Position numbers and translations under genes: made by a program | NCBI GenBank assembly: GCA_033763395.1 | Contig: JANRKQ010000248.1 | Coordinates: forward strand, 11,604 to 75,603 | Reading direction: 5' to 3' | Length of the DNA stretch: 64,000 nt | From: Xiheimicrobium sp033763395 | GTDB taxonomy: Bacteria; Myxococcota; Myxococcia; Myxococcales; Myxococcaceae | The notes under the pieces: generated by a model | What the model was told of the DNA's origin: nothing | Seen by the model: only the letters and a program-made list of their open reading frames with translations | Database searches by the model: none | In this document: piece by piece, positions 36,463 through 45,087 of the stretch | Numbering within the stretch: position 1 is the first letter of the stretch | Layout of the letters: every line of letters begins with the position of its first letter

Positions 36463-36478
36463 GTCACCCGCGGGTGAC
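36463..36478. promoter_or_regulatory. Perfect 16-bp palindrome upstream of the NlpC lipoprotein gene
   Basis: GTCACCCGCGGGTGAC reads the same on both strands and lies 20 bp upstream of the ATG at 36443, just beyond the ribosome-binding site. It could be an operator for a dimeric regulator or a 5'-UTR hairpin. The adjoining 230 bp up to 36707 contain no gene that I can support. Confidence 0.4.
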
Positions 36479-36707
36479 GCACACTGGAAGACACATAGAG
36501 CGATTTCCGTACCAGTCCCGACATCGGACATCGCCCCGATCCAACCTGTTGAACTCCCATGGTTTGCGTAACGAGTTCTGACAAAGCGGGTGGCCTGGAG
36601 ACGGTCGACTGCGTGTTCGAAGCCCAGTCACGATCGACTGAAACCCATACGCGCCGAATGGAACCTGAGCCGTCGCGATCGGCGGAGAAACGTGGTTTTG
36701 GCGGGCC

Positions 36708-37829
36708 ATGGCATCGCGGCAGCGGCAGTGGCTCGGCGTCGGCGCAGGCGTGGTGCTCGTCGCGCTGCTCGCCGGTTGGTGGCTCAGCCGACCTGGCGCC
36801 AGCGGAGCCTCGCCGGCGACGGGTGACGAAGCCGACGCGGGTCTGCCTGAGGCGGCAGGACCGCGCCCCTCGATGGGGCCCCCGCAGACCGAGGCGACCG
36901 CGCGTGCAGCGGCCAGCGACAGCGGTTCGACGTCCTCGCCAGGCGGAGCCGAGGTCATCGCCTCGTTCGGCTGGGGGAGCGGGCCCGACGACCTGGGCCG
37001 GGAGCGTCAGCAGGAAGGCAACCCCGAGGGCCCCATGAGCCTGGCGCCTGGCCCCGACGGCACGCTCTGGGTGCTCGACCAGGTGAACCAGCGGCTGGTG
37101 AAGCTCGACGCGAAGGGCCGGCGGGTGGGCACCGTCCCCTTGCCCCTGCAGGCCGCGCAGGACGTGGTGGTGACGAAGGACGGCTCTGCGCTCGTGATGG
37201 ACCGGCTCGTCGACAAGGCGGTCGCCGTCATCGGGCCCGACGGCAAGCCGCGCGGAGAGCTGCCGCTCGAAGGCAAAGGCCTCGCCGAGGGCGGCGCCTC
37301 GACAGGGCTCTTCGAAGACGGCGACGACGTGCTCGTGGAGCGAGAGCACGGCGACCTCGTGCGGCTCGGCAAGACGTCTGGCAAGGCCGACCCGGACCGC
37401 GGTGAGGTGCCAGGGCGCCCCTCGAAGGACGGCGCGCACTACCTCACCGCGATGCTCGTCGACGCGCCCACGGGCCTCGTGGCGCTCACCGCGGTGGCGA
37501 AGGCGACGCTGGCCCACCGCTTCACCCGGCAGCTGTCCTTCGGCGGCCCGGTGTTGACCCTCGTGCTGCTCGACAGCGACGCCTCGGGCATCGCCTACCT
37601 GGGCGCGCAGCGTGAGGTGGCCGGCTCGACGCCAGAGGCGCCGCGCCTGGGCATCGTGGTGCTGTGCATCGACGGCGCCGACGGCCGCCCACTGGGGCAG
37701 GCGTCGTTTCCAGCGAACGCCGTCGTCGAGGAGTCCTTTCGTGAGCTCGCCGTCAGCGGCGACGGCTCCATCGTCTTCCTCCGCCGCACCGAGCAGGGCG
37801 CTCAGCTCGAGCGCCACCGCTGCCAGTGA
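36708..37829 (+). CDS. Membrane-anchored beta-propeller/NHL-like protein
   Basis: 373 residues. N-terminal anchor helix WLGVGAGVVLVALLAGWWLS, then a Ser/Ala/Pro-rich spacer, then a propeller-like region: NPEGPMSLAPGPDGTLWVLD, NQRLVKLDAKGRRVGTVPLP, AQDVVVTKDGSALVMDR and KAVAVIGPDGKPRGELPLEG. The repeated P.G...V.D.....V..FD..G form is typical of NHL repeats. The later 170 residues are more diverged. Ends TGA 37827-37829, directly abutting the stop of the convergent lipoprotein gene. Function unknown; propellers usually bind ligands or proteins. Confidence 0.8.
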   Translation: MASRQRQWLGVGAGVVLVALLAGWWLSRPGASGASPATGDEADAGLPEAAGPRPSMGPPQTEATARAAASDSGSTSSPGGAEVIASFGWGSGPDDLGRERQQEGNPEGPMSLAPGPDGTLWVLDQVNQRLVKLDAKGRRVGTVPLPLQAAQDVVVTKDGSALVMDRLVDKAVAVIGPDGKPRGELPLEGKGLAEGGASTGLFEDGDDVLVEREHGDLVRLGKTSGKADPDRGEVPGRPSKDGAHYLTAMLVDAPTGLVALTAVAKATLAHRFTRQLSFGGPVLTLVLLDSDASGIAYLGAQREVAGSTPEAPRLGIVVLCIDGADGRPLGQASFPANAVVEESFRELAVSGDGSIVFLRRTEQGAQLERHRCQ

Positions 37830-39224
37830 CTAATTGCAGATGCCTGTCGACTGATTGCACGTCGCAGGTGGGGCGCAGTCCTGGTTGCCGCGGCACGAGG
37901 GGTAACAGATGCCGAACGGAGCCTGCATCATCGTCGCGGTGAGGGTGAGCGGCCAGCACGAGTACCCGAAGCGGCAGGTGCTGAAGCCGTTCGGCGTGGG
38001 GCAGGTCTGCAGGCAGCGGTTGATGGCTTGCGTGCTGCTGCCGAGGTTGATGCACGTCGAGCCCGGCAGGCACGCGGTGCTGGTGCAGTCTCCGGTGCAG
38101 TAGCCGCCGACGAAGCCTGTGTCGCTGCCCACGCCGCCGTCGAGGAACTGGGGAATGCAGCCTCCGGCGTTCGTACACTGGCTGTTGTTCGTGCACGGCG
38201 CGCCCGCGAAGCTCGAAGGCACCGAGCCGAAGTTGCAGTTCCTCGAGGTACAGGCGGTGCCACCGGTGCACGACTGACACGCCAGCCCGCCGATGCCGCA
38301 CGCCGTCTGAGCGGTGCCCGTCTCGCACGTCGTGCCGTTGCAGCACCCGTTGGGGCACGTCGACGCGTTGCACGCGGGCGTGATGCAGAAGCCCATCGCG
38401 CTCGGGTTGGTCGCCCGGTCGCACGACTGGTTGCCGCTGCAGACGGAGCAGGTGCCACCGGCCGGGCCACAGGCATTGCTGGTGATGCCGGGTTGGCAGA
38501 CCCCGTTCTGGCAGCACCCGTTGGTGCACGGGTTCGATGGGCCGCATGGCGCCGACACGCACTGCCCGTTGCTGCAGTTGGGCGTCGAGCCCTGACACAT
38601 CTGGCACGCGCCGCCGTTGCGTCCGCACGCCGTGGGCGCCGACGAAGCGACCGTGTCTGGGATGCAGAGCGTTCCGTTCAGACAGCAGCCGGTGCAGCCT
38701 GCGCAGCCCGAAGCGCCGCCAGCCGACCCTCCACCGACGGCCGAGCCGCCCGCGCTTCCACCGCCGACTGCGGAGCCACCCGCGCTCCCGCCACCGACCG
38801 CCGCACCACCCGCGCTGCCACCGCCCACCGCGGCACCGCCCGCGCTGCCACCGCCCACCGCGGCGCCGCCCGCGCTGCCACCGCCGACGACGCCACCAGC
38901 GCTGCCGCCACCCGTCGAGAGGCCGCCACCTACGCCACCGCTTCCACCCGACCCGCCAGAGCCGCCGCTCCCGCCGGTTCCGCTGCCGCCAGTGCCCAGA
39001 GAGGTGCAGCTGCCGCCAACGCAGGTGAAGCCGAGCGTACAGGAGGAGCAGAGCGCGCCGCCGCGGCCGCACGCGTTCGACGCGCTGCCGAGCTGGCACA
39101 TGCCCGCGGTGTCACAGCAGCCGTTGGCGCAGGACTGCGGCGTGCACCTGGCAGTCCCGCACGACTGGACGACGATCGAGACCAGCAGGGCGGTGATCGC
39201 GCCCACCCACACGTGCAGCTTCAT
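37830..39224 (-). CDS. Cys-rich module / Gly-repeat lipoprotein, paralog 1
   Basis: 464 residues from ATG 39224 (AAGGAG upstream). Signal peptide MKLHVWVGAITALLVSIVVQ with lipobox VQSCG. A Cys module (CTPQSCANGCCDTAGMC, ACGRGGALCSSC, FTCVGGSC) is followed by a Gly-rich linker with 10-residue repeats (GGGSAGGAAV) and then at least three more Cys modules (CGPSNPCTNGCCQNGVC, CNASTCPNGCCNGTTC and a diverged one). It ends with a distinct Cys-rich domain. The modules share the pattern C-x4-C-x2-GCC-x-x-x-x-C and are probably disulphide-bonded. It is a close paralog of the next upstream gene. Surface location is likely; function unknown. Confidence 0.85.
   Translation of the reverse strand: MKLHVWVGAITALLVSIVVQSCGTARCTPQSCANGCCDTAGMCQLGSASNACGRGGALCSSCTLGFTCVGGSCTSLGTGGSGTGGSGGSGGSGGSGGVGGGLSTGGGSAGGVVGGGSAGGAAVGGGSAGGAAVGGGSAGGAAVGGGSAGGSAVGGGSAGGSAVGGGSAGGASGCAGCTGCCLNGTLCIPDTVASSAPTACGRNGGACQMCQGSTPNCSNGQCVSAPCGPSNPCTNGCCQNGVCQPGITSNACGPAGGTCSVCSGNQSCDRATNPSAMGFCITPACNASTCPNGCCNGTTCETGTAQTACGIGGLACQSCTGGTACTSRNCNFGSVPSSFAGAPCTNNSQCTNAGGCIPQFLDGGVGSDTGFVGGYCTGDCTSTACLPGSTCINLGSSTQAINRCLQTCPTPNGFSTCRFGYSCWPLTLTATMMQAPFGICYPSCRGNQDCAPPATCNQSTGICN
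38721..38900 (-). repeat. Coding tandem repeat, 30-bp unit
   Basis: About six copies of a 30-bp unit encoding GGGSAGGAAV or GGGSAGGSAV in paralog 1. Units differ at wobble positions; the whole number of codons per unit keeps the reading frame. Confidence 0.75.
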
Positions 39225-39289
39225 GGTTCAACGCTCCTTGGCCACCCCATCGCAGCCACTGTGTCGGGGGCAGCCCACCGACGTCCGTG

Positions 39290-39317
39290 TTCTGCGCGGC
39301 CGGCGCTCCGCGCAGAA
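39290..39317. terminator. Hairpin between the two paralogous lipoprotein genes
   Basis: Perfect 10-bp stem: TTCTGCGCGG at 39290-39299 and CCGCGCAGAA at 39308-39317, 8-nt loop. It lies 43 bp beyond the stop of paralog 2 and may separate its transcript from paralog 1. No T-tract on the transcribed strand. Confidence 0.45.
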
Positions 39318-39359
39318 AGAGAGTGTGCCACGGTTCGGCGGCCTCGCCAGCCTTTGGGT

Positions 39360-40625
39360 CTATCGGCAGTAGCCCTGCGTGTTGCAGGTCGTGCCAGCCG
39401 CGCAGATCATCGACGGGTTGTTGTTGCAGTTCGGGAAGCAGAAGCCGAACGGCGCGGCGAGCCCGTTGACGGTGAGGCTCTCGCACACGTACCCGGTGCG
39501 GCAGTTGCTCTGTCCAGCGCCGGGCGTGGTGCAATTCCCCATGCAGAAGTTGCCGCCGAAGATGCTGAGGCACGAGCCGTTGAAGCAGGTGTTGCCAGGC
39601 GCACAGGACGGGTTGCAATAGCCCCCGGGAAAGATGGGGTTGGCCGTGATGCAGCTGTCCATCTCGCCCGTGCCGAGCCCGTCGCCGTTGATGCATCCCT
39701 GGTCGCTCAAGCACGCCGCGCCGGGGCCGCCGTTGCCCGTGGTGCACGCCTTGTTGCTGCAGAACGAGTTGATGAGGCAGCCCTGGCACCGCGTGCCGCC
39801 GAACCCGCACGCGTTGCTCGAGGTTCCAGGCTCGCATCCGAACTGGGGGTCACAGCAGCCGCTGGCGCACGTCTGAACGTTGCAGGCGGAGCTCGCCTGG
39901 CAGGTGCCGTTGAGGCACGTCGTGCCGTTCGGGCACACGGTGCAGGCCGAACCATTGGCGCCGCACGCGATGACGCTCGTGTTCATGATGCAGCTGCTGC
40001 CGTTGCAGCAGCCGCCGCAGTTGTTGGGCCCGCACGGCGGGCCAGCACCGCCACCCCCAGTGCCGCTCCCGCCGGCCGAGCCACCGCCGGCCGAGCCACC
40101 GCCGGCCGAGCCACCGCCGGCCGACCCACCGCCGGCCGAGCCACCGCCGACCGAGCCACCGCCGGCCGAGCCACCGCCGGCCGAGCCACCGCCGACCGCC
40201 GAGCCACCGCCGACCGCCGAGCCCCCGCCGACCGCCGAGCCGCCGCCGACCGCCGAGCCGCCTCCTGCAGAGCCGCCGCCCGCGGATCCACCACCGACCG
40301 CTCCGCCCGCGCTCCCGCCACCGGTGGAGAGCCCGCCGCCCGAACCGCCGCTTCCGCCCGAGCCACCGCTGCCGCCGGTGCCGCTCCCGCCCGTGCCGAG
40401 CGACGTGCAGCTCCCGCCGACGCACGAGAAGCCCAGCGTGCACGACGAGCAGAGCGCACCACCGCGCCCGCACGCGTTCGTGGTGGTTCCCTGTTGGCAC
40501 ATGCCAGTGGTGTCGCAGCACCCGTTCGGGCACGACTGCGGCGTACAGCGCGCCGGCCCACACGACTGCACGAAGAGACCCACCACGAGCGCCGTCAGCG
40601 CCCCGACCCACACGTGTAACTTCAT
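39360..40625 (-). CDS. Cys-rich module / Gly-repeat lipoprotein, paralog 2
   Basis: 421 residues from ATG 40625. The start is supported by AAGGGAG and by near-identity of the first residues with paralog 1 (MKLHVWVGALTALVVG, lipobox VQSCG). The same first Cys module follows (CTPQSCPNGCCDTTGMC, ACGRGGALCSSC, FSCVGGSC). Then comes a long Gly/Ser/Ala linker, then modules PCGPNNCGGCCNGSSC, CNVQTCASGCCDPQFGC and a terminal Cys-rich domain also related to that of paralog 1 (TGYVCESLTVNGLAAPFG). The linker is a tandem repeat at the DNA level. The pair arose by duplication, with conservation extending to the ribosome-binding site. Confidence 0.85.
   Translation of the reverse strand: MKLHVWVGALTALVVGLFVQSCGPARCTPQSCPNGCCDTTGMCQQGTTTNACGRGGALCSSCTLGFSCVGGSCTSLGTGGSGTGGSGGSGGSGGSGGGLSTGGGSAGGAVGGGSAGGGSAGGGSAVGGGSAVGGGSAVGGGSAVGGGSAGGGSAGGGSVGGGSAGGGSAGGGSAGGGSAGGGSAGGSGTGGGGAGPPCGPNNCGGCCNGSSCIMNTSVIACGANGSACTVCPNGTTCLNGTCQASSACNVQTCASGCCDPQFGCEPGTSSNACGFGGTRCQGCLINSFCSNKACTTGNGGPGAACLSDQGCINGDGLGTGEMDSCITANPIFPGGYCNPSCAPGNTCFNGSCLSIFGGNFCMGNCTTPGAGQSNCRTGYVCESLTVNGLAAPFGFCFPNCNNNPSMICAAGTTCNTQGYCR
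40078..40269 (-). repeat. Coding minisatellite: 15-bp and 18-bp units
   Basis: Seven near-perfect copies of the 15-bp unit GAGCCACCGCCGGCC (top strand, 40078-40182), then four copies of an 18-bp variant with an added GCC (40183-40254), then a degenerate copy. On the minus strand it encodes GGGSA and GGGSAV repeats. The near-identity suggests recent expansion by slippage. Confidence 0.85.
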
Positions 40626-40644
40626 TGGCAACGCTCCCTTGACC

Positions 40645-42642
40645 TCACTGCGGGGGAACCCCCGAAGACCCATCACCGTGCAACGTTTCGTGGAAGACGG
40701 CCTCGAGCTTCTCGAGTTCGCGTCCCGCTCCGTCGACGGCGCCCTTCAGCTTCGCACGCTCCACCGGCCTGGCCAGCGCGGCGGCGCTGGAGCCGACCGT
40801 CACCAGCACGGGGACCAGGTACCGCTGCTCGACCGCCGCGTTGAGGACGAAGCCCGCGGGCTCCCCGACGAGGGACGGCCGGGGCGGCGCGGCGAACCCC
40901 ACGCGCAGCTCGCGCCGTGACACGCCGACGAGGGCCGCGTGGCTTCGCTCCGACCCCATTGCCAGGGGCGCCGCGAACGCCGCGCGGACATCGCGGGTGA
41001 GCCACTTCTCGCTCCGCCAGGTGGCGACGAAGCGCCGGGCCTCGGCCGCGGCTTTGGCGTTCGACTCGGCGCCGCCGCTCTGGGCGAGGGCCGCGAGGCC
41101 AGACAGGAGTCCCGCGAGGCGACGGGCCTCAGGCAGCACGGGGCCGGTGCGAGCGCCATCAGGCCCGAGCCCCGACAGGCTCGTCAGCCGCTCCTCGGTG
41201 AGCGCGGCAGCCAGCGCTTCCAGCGACCGCGCGGCCTTCGCGAACGTCTGTGGCACCGGCTCGACCTCGAGCAGCGGCGGCACGTTCAGGCGCAGCTCGA
41301 GGCGCGTGCGCTCGAGTGCCTCGTCGTCCGTGTCGAGCCCGCCGCGCCGGGTGTCGTGGTGGCTGCCCTGGAGCGCCGCGAACGCCCCGCCCAGGCGATC
41401 GCGCCAGCCCGAGTCGATCTGAACCGCCTTCGGACTGTCGGTCAGCAGCGCCGCGAGCGCGGCCTCACGAAGCACCGGCCAGCCCGGCGCCTTCGCCGCC
41501 GACGCCCCGGGCGCCACGCGCCCATCGCCCACCGCCGCGGCCAGCTCATCGAGCGCCGCGGCGCGCTCGGGGCCCGAGAGCTCGGCGAGGAACTTCGTGA
41601 ACGGCGTCTCGGGCCACGCCATCAGGGGCGGCGGCACGCGGGCCGCCACCGGGAGCGCCTCGATGAACTCGTTGAGCGCCTCCAGCGCGCGGGCGGGCTC
41701 TCCCTTCGCCTGTCTACGCCACGCGAGGAGCGGCTCGTCGGCCGGCTCGCCCAGGAAGCGGTCGCGGCGCTGGCGCACCCGCTCCCACGAGGCCGCGAGC
41801 TTGCCGTCCCCTTCCAGCAGCTCGAGGAAGAGCAGCACGGCCGAGGTGCCGGCGCGGCTCTGCTCGAAGGGCCGCGACAGCACGCGGGCGCGGTGAAAGG
41901 CACAGCCGAGCTCGGGCGTCGTCGACCACGGCGCCGGCGGGACCTGCCCGTCGAGGTCGGCCGACAGCCGGGCGCGCTCGGCCTCGATGGCCGTCTTGAG
42001 CTCGCCGTCGTTCTTCCCGGCGGGTGGCACCCGGGCCGGGTCGCCACAGCTCGACGCCCACAGCACGCGCGCCGCCAGCGCCAGGGCGCCTTCACGCGCG
42101 TCGCCAGCGCTCGACCGGAAGCGCGCCGTGGCCTTCTCGGCCACCTTCGTCCACAGCTCGCGGCGCAGCCATTCGGTGTCGACCTCGACGGCCGCCAGCG
42201 CCGCGTCTTCGAGCTGGCGCGCCCACCACAGCGGGGCTTCGGCGCCGAGCAGCACCTTCGGCGTCCTCGGGTCGAGCGGCGCCAGCAGCTTCGCGCCCGC
42301 CTTCTTCCCCAACGGGTTGTCGGTCGCCAGCGGCCCCTCGGGCGTCAGCGCGAAGCTCGTCGCCAACGGCGCGCGCTCGAGCCCCTGCCCGCTCGTCAGC
42401 GTCACCGGGACCCCCGCCGGCACGCGCACCACCACCTGCCTGGGGAGCCGCGAGAGGAACGCCTTCACCTCGGCCTCGCCGTTGGCCTCTTTCGCGTCGG
42501 CGAACCCCGAAGACGCCTTGAGGGCCGTCAGATCGTACGTGTACTCGATGGAGCCATCGGGCAGCCGAACGCCCTTGAACGGCCAGACGTCGGCCATGGG
42601 CGCGTTGGCCACCACCGCCGCGGTGAGGAGGGTGAAGACCAC
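40645..42642 (-). CDS. Large exported protein of unknown function
   Basis: 665 residues from GTG 42642. The start MVFTLLTAAVVANAPMADVW looks like a signal peptide, but it is short. The protein is rich in Ala, Leu and Arg and mainly helical. One segment (VLLGAEAPLWWARQLEDAAL) and the end (LRVGFAAPPRPSLVGEPAGF) have no family assignment I can make. The GTG lies four bases after the stop of the CheY gene on the same strand, so it is probably co-transcribed with CheY and perhaps CheB. A role connected to that chemosensory-like pair is therefore a guess from position. Confidence 0.7.
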   Translation of the reverse strand: MVFTLLTAAVVANAPMADVWPFKGVRLPDGSIEYTYDLTALKASSGFADAKEANGEAEVKAFLSRLPRQVVVRVPAGVPVTLTSGQGLERAPLATSFALTPEGPLATDNPLGKKAGAKLLAPLDPRTPKVLLGAEAPLWWARQLEDAALAAVEVDTEWLRRELWTKVAEKATARFRSSAGDAREGALALAARVLWASSCGDPARVPPAGKNDGELKTAIEAERARLSADLDGQVPPAPWSTTPELGCAFHRARVLSRPFEQSRAGTSAVLLFLELLEGDGKLAASWERVRQRRDRFLGEPADEPLLAWRRQAKGEPARALEALNEFIEALPVAARVPPPLMAWPETPFTKFLAELSGPERAAALDELAAAVGDGRVAPGASAAKAPGWPVLREAALAALLTDSPKAVQIDSGWRDRLGGAFAALQGSHHDTRRGGLDTDDEALERTRLELRLNVPPLLEVEPVPQTFAKAARSLEALAAALTEERLTSLSGLGPDGARTGPVLPEARRLAGLLSGLAALAQSGGAESNAKAAAEARRFVATWRSEKWLTRDVRAAFAAPLAMGSERSHAALVGVSRRELRVGFAAPPRPSLVGEPAGFVLNAAVEQRYLVPVLVTVGSSAAALARPVERAKLKGAVDGAGRELEKLEAVFHETLHGDGSSGVPPQ

Positions 42643-42646
42643 GGCG

Positions 42647-43021
42647 TCAGCTCAAGCCCAGCAACGACTTCACCGTCTCGAGCACCTCGATGGCCTGCAC
42701 GGGCTTCACCAGGTACGCGTTCGCGCCGAGCTTGAGCGCGCGCTCGCGGTCGGCCTCGGCAGACTCGGTGGTGATCATCACGATGGGCAGCTTCGAGAGC
42801 GCCGGGTCGCCCCGAATGTGCGCCACCAGCTTGAGCCCGTCGAGCACCGGCATGTTGATGTCCGACAGCACGATGTCGAAGGGCCCGCCGCGCAGCTTGC
42901 GCAGCGCCTCGGCGCCGTCACCCGCCTCGACGCACACCAGGTCGGGCAGCTTCTGCAACGCGTACATGACGCTGCGGCGCAGCTGGAGCGAGTCGTCCAC
43001 CACGAGGGCTCGAATCGTCAT
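42647..43021 (-). CDS. CheY-like single-domain response regulator
   Basis: 124 residues, one receiver domain. Acidic pair in VVDDS, phospho-acceptor Asp54 in VLSDINMPVLDG, Thr in VMITTES and Lys in YLVKPVQ. No output domain, so it signals by protein contact, as CheY does. It lies 40 bp downstream of the CheB-type gene on the same strand, followed at 4 bp by a large exported protein gene. Confidence 0.93.
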   Translation of the reverse strand: MTIRALVVDDSLQLRRSVMYALQKLPDLVCVEAGDGAEALRKLRGGPFDIVLSDINMPVLDGLKLVAHIRGDPALSKLPIVMITTESAEADRERALKLGANAYLVKPVQAIEVLETVKSLLGLS

Positions 43022-43061
43022 GGTCGGACATCACCCTACCCGACCCGGAGGCCCGAGCGAG

Positions 43062-44180
43062 TCACTTCTTGGGCTGGAGCGCCGGGAAGTTCCCGGAGCC
43101 GCGAGACACCTGAATCGCCTGCGCGAGCGAGGGTCCCAGCGCGTGGAGCGGGAGCACCTGGGTGACCGGGCCGTTCACGATGGCGGCCTGCGGCATGCCG
43201 AAGACGACGGCCGTCTCTTCCGACTCGACCCACACCTCGGCGCCGGCCTTGAGGAGCGCCTTCACCCCCACCCCGCCGTCGCTGCCCATGCCGGTGAGCA
43301 CCACGCCGCGGGCGAGCCCCTTCGTGGCCTTGGCGACGCTCGAGAAGAGCCGGTCGACCGAGGGCGCGTAGGGGTCGGTGGGCGCGGGCCGGCTCACCTG
43401 CGTGACGAGGGCGCTGCCCTGCTCGACGAGCTCGAGCTGCGCGCCGCCCGGGGCGATGTAGACACGGCCGGGGGCCACCGGCTCGCCGCCCTGGGCTTCC
43501 TGCACGCGGAACGGGAGCGCCCCGTCGAGGCGCTGCGCGAAGGCCTCGGTGAAGCGGCTGGGCATGTGCTGCGCGACCAGCACGCAGACGGGCAGCCCAG
43601 CGAGCGCTTCGAGCACCTTCTGGACGGCGGGCGGGCCACCCGTCGACGCTCCGATGGCCACCACGGTCGCGGTGTTCGTCGGCATCGGGGGCGACTTCGG
43701 GCGCACGGCCGGCACCGCCGCGGGGAACACGGCCGGCGTGAGGAACGGATCGGCCGGTGGGCGCGCGGCCCCCCGTCGGGCCAGGGGCGCCGCCCGCACC
43801 TTCTGGATGAGCTCTGCCCGCACCGAGTCGAGCGAGGCTTGATCGGCCTTCGGCGGCTTGGCGACGAAGTCGAACGCCCCCAGCTGCAGCGCCTTGAAGA
43901 CGTCTGCCGGGTGGCCGTACGAGGACAGCACGATGACGGGCGTGGGGGCCCGCGACTGGAGCAACCGCAAGAAGCTGTAGCCGTCGAGCCGCGGCATCTC
44001 GAGATCGAGCGTGATGCAGTCGGGCTTGAGGGCGATGGCCTTCTTGAGGCCCTCTTCTCCGTCGGCCGCGCGGTCGACGACCTCGAGGCCCGGCGCCGAC
44101 TCGAGCATGGCGGTGATGGCGCGGCGGTTCGCCGGCGAGTCGTCGATCACCAACACACGAATGGGTCGCTCGATGGCCAC
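43062..44180 (-). CDS. cheB: CheB-type chemotaxis protein-glutamate methylesterase
   Basis: 372 residues from GTG 44180. N-terminal receiver domain (VIDDSPANRR, Asp59 in ITLDLEMPRLDG, Lys in FVAKPPKA), an Ala/Pro linker, and a C-terminal methylesterase with the catalytic Ser in GASTGGPPAV, His in VAQHMPSRFTE and Asp in GMGSDGGVG. It removes methyl groups from chemoreceptors or related targets and is activated by phosphorylation. No CheA, CheR or receptor gene is in the window, so this CheB-CheY pair is either an orphan or part of a system encoded elsewhere. It is divergent from the sigma-factor gene across about 220 bp. Confidence 0.92.
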   Translation of the reverse strand: MAIERPIRVLVIDDSPANRRAITAMLESAPGLEVVDRAADGEEGLKKAIALKPDCITLDLEMPRLDGYSFLRLLQSRAPTPVIVLSSYGHPADVFKALQLGAFDFVAKPPKADQASLDSVRAELIQKVRAAPLARRGAARPPADPFLTPAVFPAAVPAVRPKSPPMPTNTATVVAIGASTGGPPAVQKVLEALAGLPVCVLVAQHMPSRFTEAFAQRLDGALPFRVQEAQGGEPVAPGRVYIAPGGAQLELVEQGSALVTQVSRPAPTDPYAPSVDRLFSSVAKATKGLARGVVLTGMGSDGGVGVKALLKAGAEVWVESEETAVVFGMPQAAIVNGPVTQVLPLHALGPSLAQAIQVSRGSGNFPALQPKK

Positions 44181-44400
44181 GGCCGGTGTCGCTCCGCCTC
44201 CATGCTCACATGCGCGTACGTCGCCCGCACGGAATTCTCCGCTGACGGGACTCTGGCGAGGCCCATCGAATGAAGGTCCAAAGGCCGCCTTCGTCCGTTG
44301 CGCCATGCCGATGACGCTCGCCTTCCCCCGCTTCCTGTCCCCGACGGCCCAGCGCCGGGGCCCGTCGCGAGAGTTTTTCACCCGGTCGGATCCACAGGCT

Positions 44401-45039
44401 ATGGTCCGCCCCGCTTTGGCCACCGACGATCTCACGCTCGTGCAGCGCGTTCGCCAGGGCGACCAGCGCGCGTTCAAGTCGCTCGTCGAGCGCTACCAGC
44501 GCAAGGTCTACGGCGTGGCGCTGGGCATGGTGAAGGACAAGGAAGAGGCCCGCGACGTCGCGCAAGAGGCCTTCGTCAAGGTCTACAAGTACCTCGACCA
44601 CTTCAAGGGCGACTCGAGCTTCTACACGTGGCTGTACCGCATCACGGTGAACATCTGCATCGACGTCTTGCGCCGGAAGGGGTCGGCCCGGGGTGACGAT
44701 CACGTCGAGTTCGACGAGTCCGTACGCCTCGACACCAGCGAGGCCAACATCGGCGCGCTCGGCAGCAAGCTCGGCACGAACCCGCAGAAGGCGGCGCTCC
44801 GAAAGGAGCTGGCGGACAAGATCACCCAGGCCATTCAGGAGATCCCCGAGGCCCACCGGAAGATCCTGCTCCTGCGCGAGGTCGAGGGCATGAGCTACGA
44901 AGACCTGGCGCGCACCCTCGACATTCCCAAGGGTACGGTGATGTCGCGGCTCTTCCATGCCCGCCTCAAGATGCAGAAAATCCTCGGTGGTTACCTGGAG
45001 TTGGACGAGGCGAAGGCCGGAGTCGGCAATGAAGGCTGA
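44401..45039 (+). CDS. RpoE-type ECF sigma factor
   Basis: 212 residues from ATG 44401. Region 2: DLTLVQRVRQGDQRAFKSLV, YQRKVYGVALGMVKDKEEAR, DVAQEAFVKVYKYLDHFKG and TWLYRITVNICID. Region 4: IQEIPEAHRKILLLREVEGM, SYEDLARTLDIPKGTVMSRL and FHARLKMQKIL. It directs RNA polymerase to a stress or envelope regulon. Very similar in wording to the myxobacterial RpoE1-like factors I recall, but I do not give a symbol. It is followed by an anti-sigma-like gene after 48 bp. Confidence 0.92.
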   Translation: MVRPALATDDLTLVQRVRQGDQRAFKSLVERYQRKVYGVALGMVKDKEEARDVAQEAFVKVYKYLDHFKGDSSFYTWLYRITVNICIDVLRRKGSARGDDHVEFDESVRLDTSEANIGALGSKLGTNPQKAALRKELADKITQAIQEIPEAHRKILLLREVEGMSYEDLARTLDIPKGTVMSRLFHARLKMQKILGGYLELDEAKAGVGNEG

Positions 45040-45087
45040 TCAGAATAATGACGCACGCGGGCCGTCAGGCTTCTTCGCGAGGTGCAC

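Noticed and set aside
40078..40269. Regular direct repeats considered as a possible CRISPR array
   Set aside because: No spacers of unique sequence; units are 15-18 bp, contiguous and in frame inside a gene.
38028..40619. 863-codon plus-strand frame opposite the lipoprotein pair
   Set aside because: Composition is repeated Ala/Arg/Thr from the antisense of Gly-rich repeats; no start or motif.
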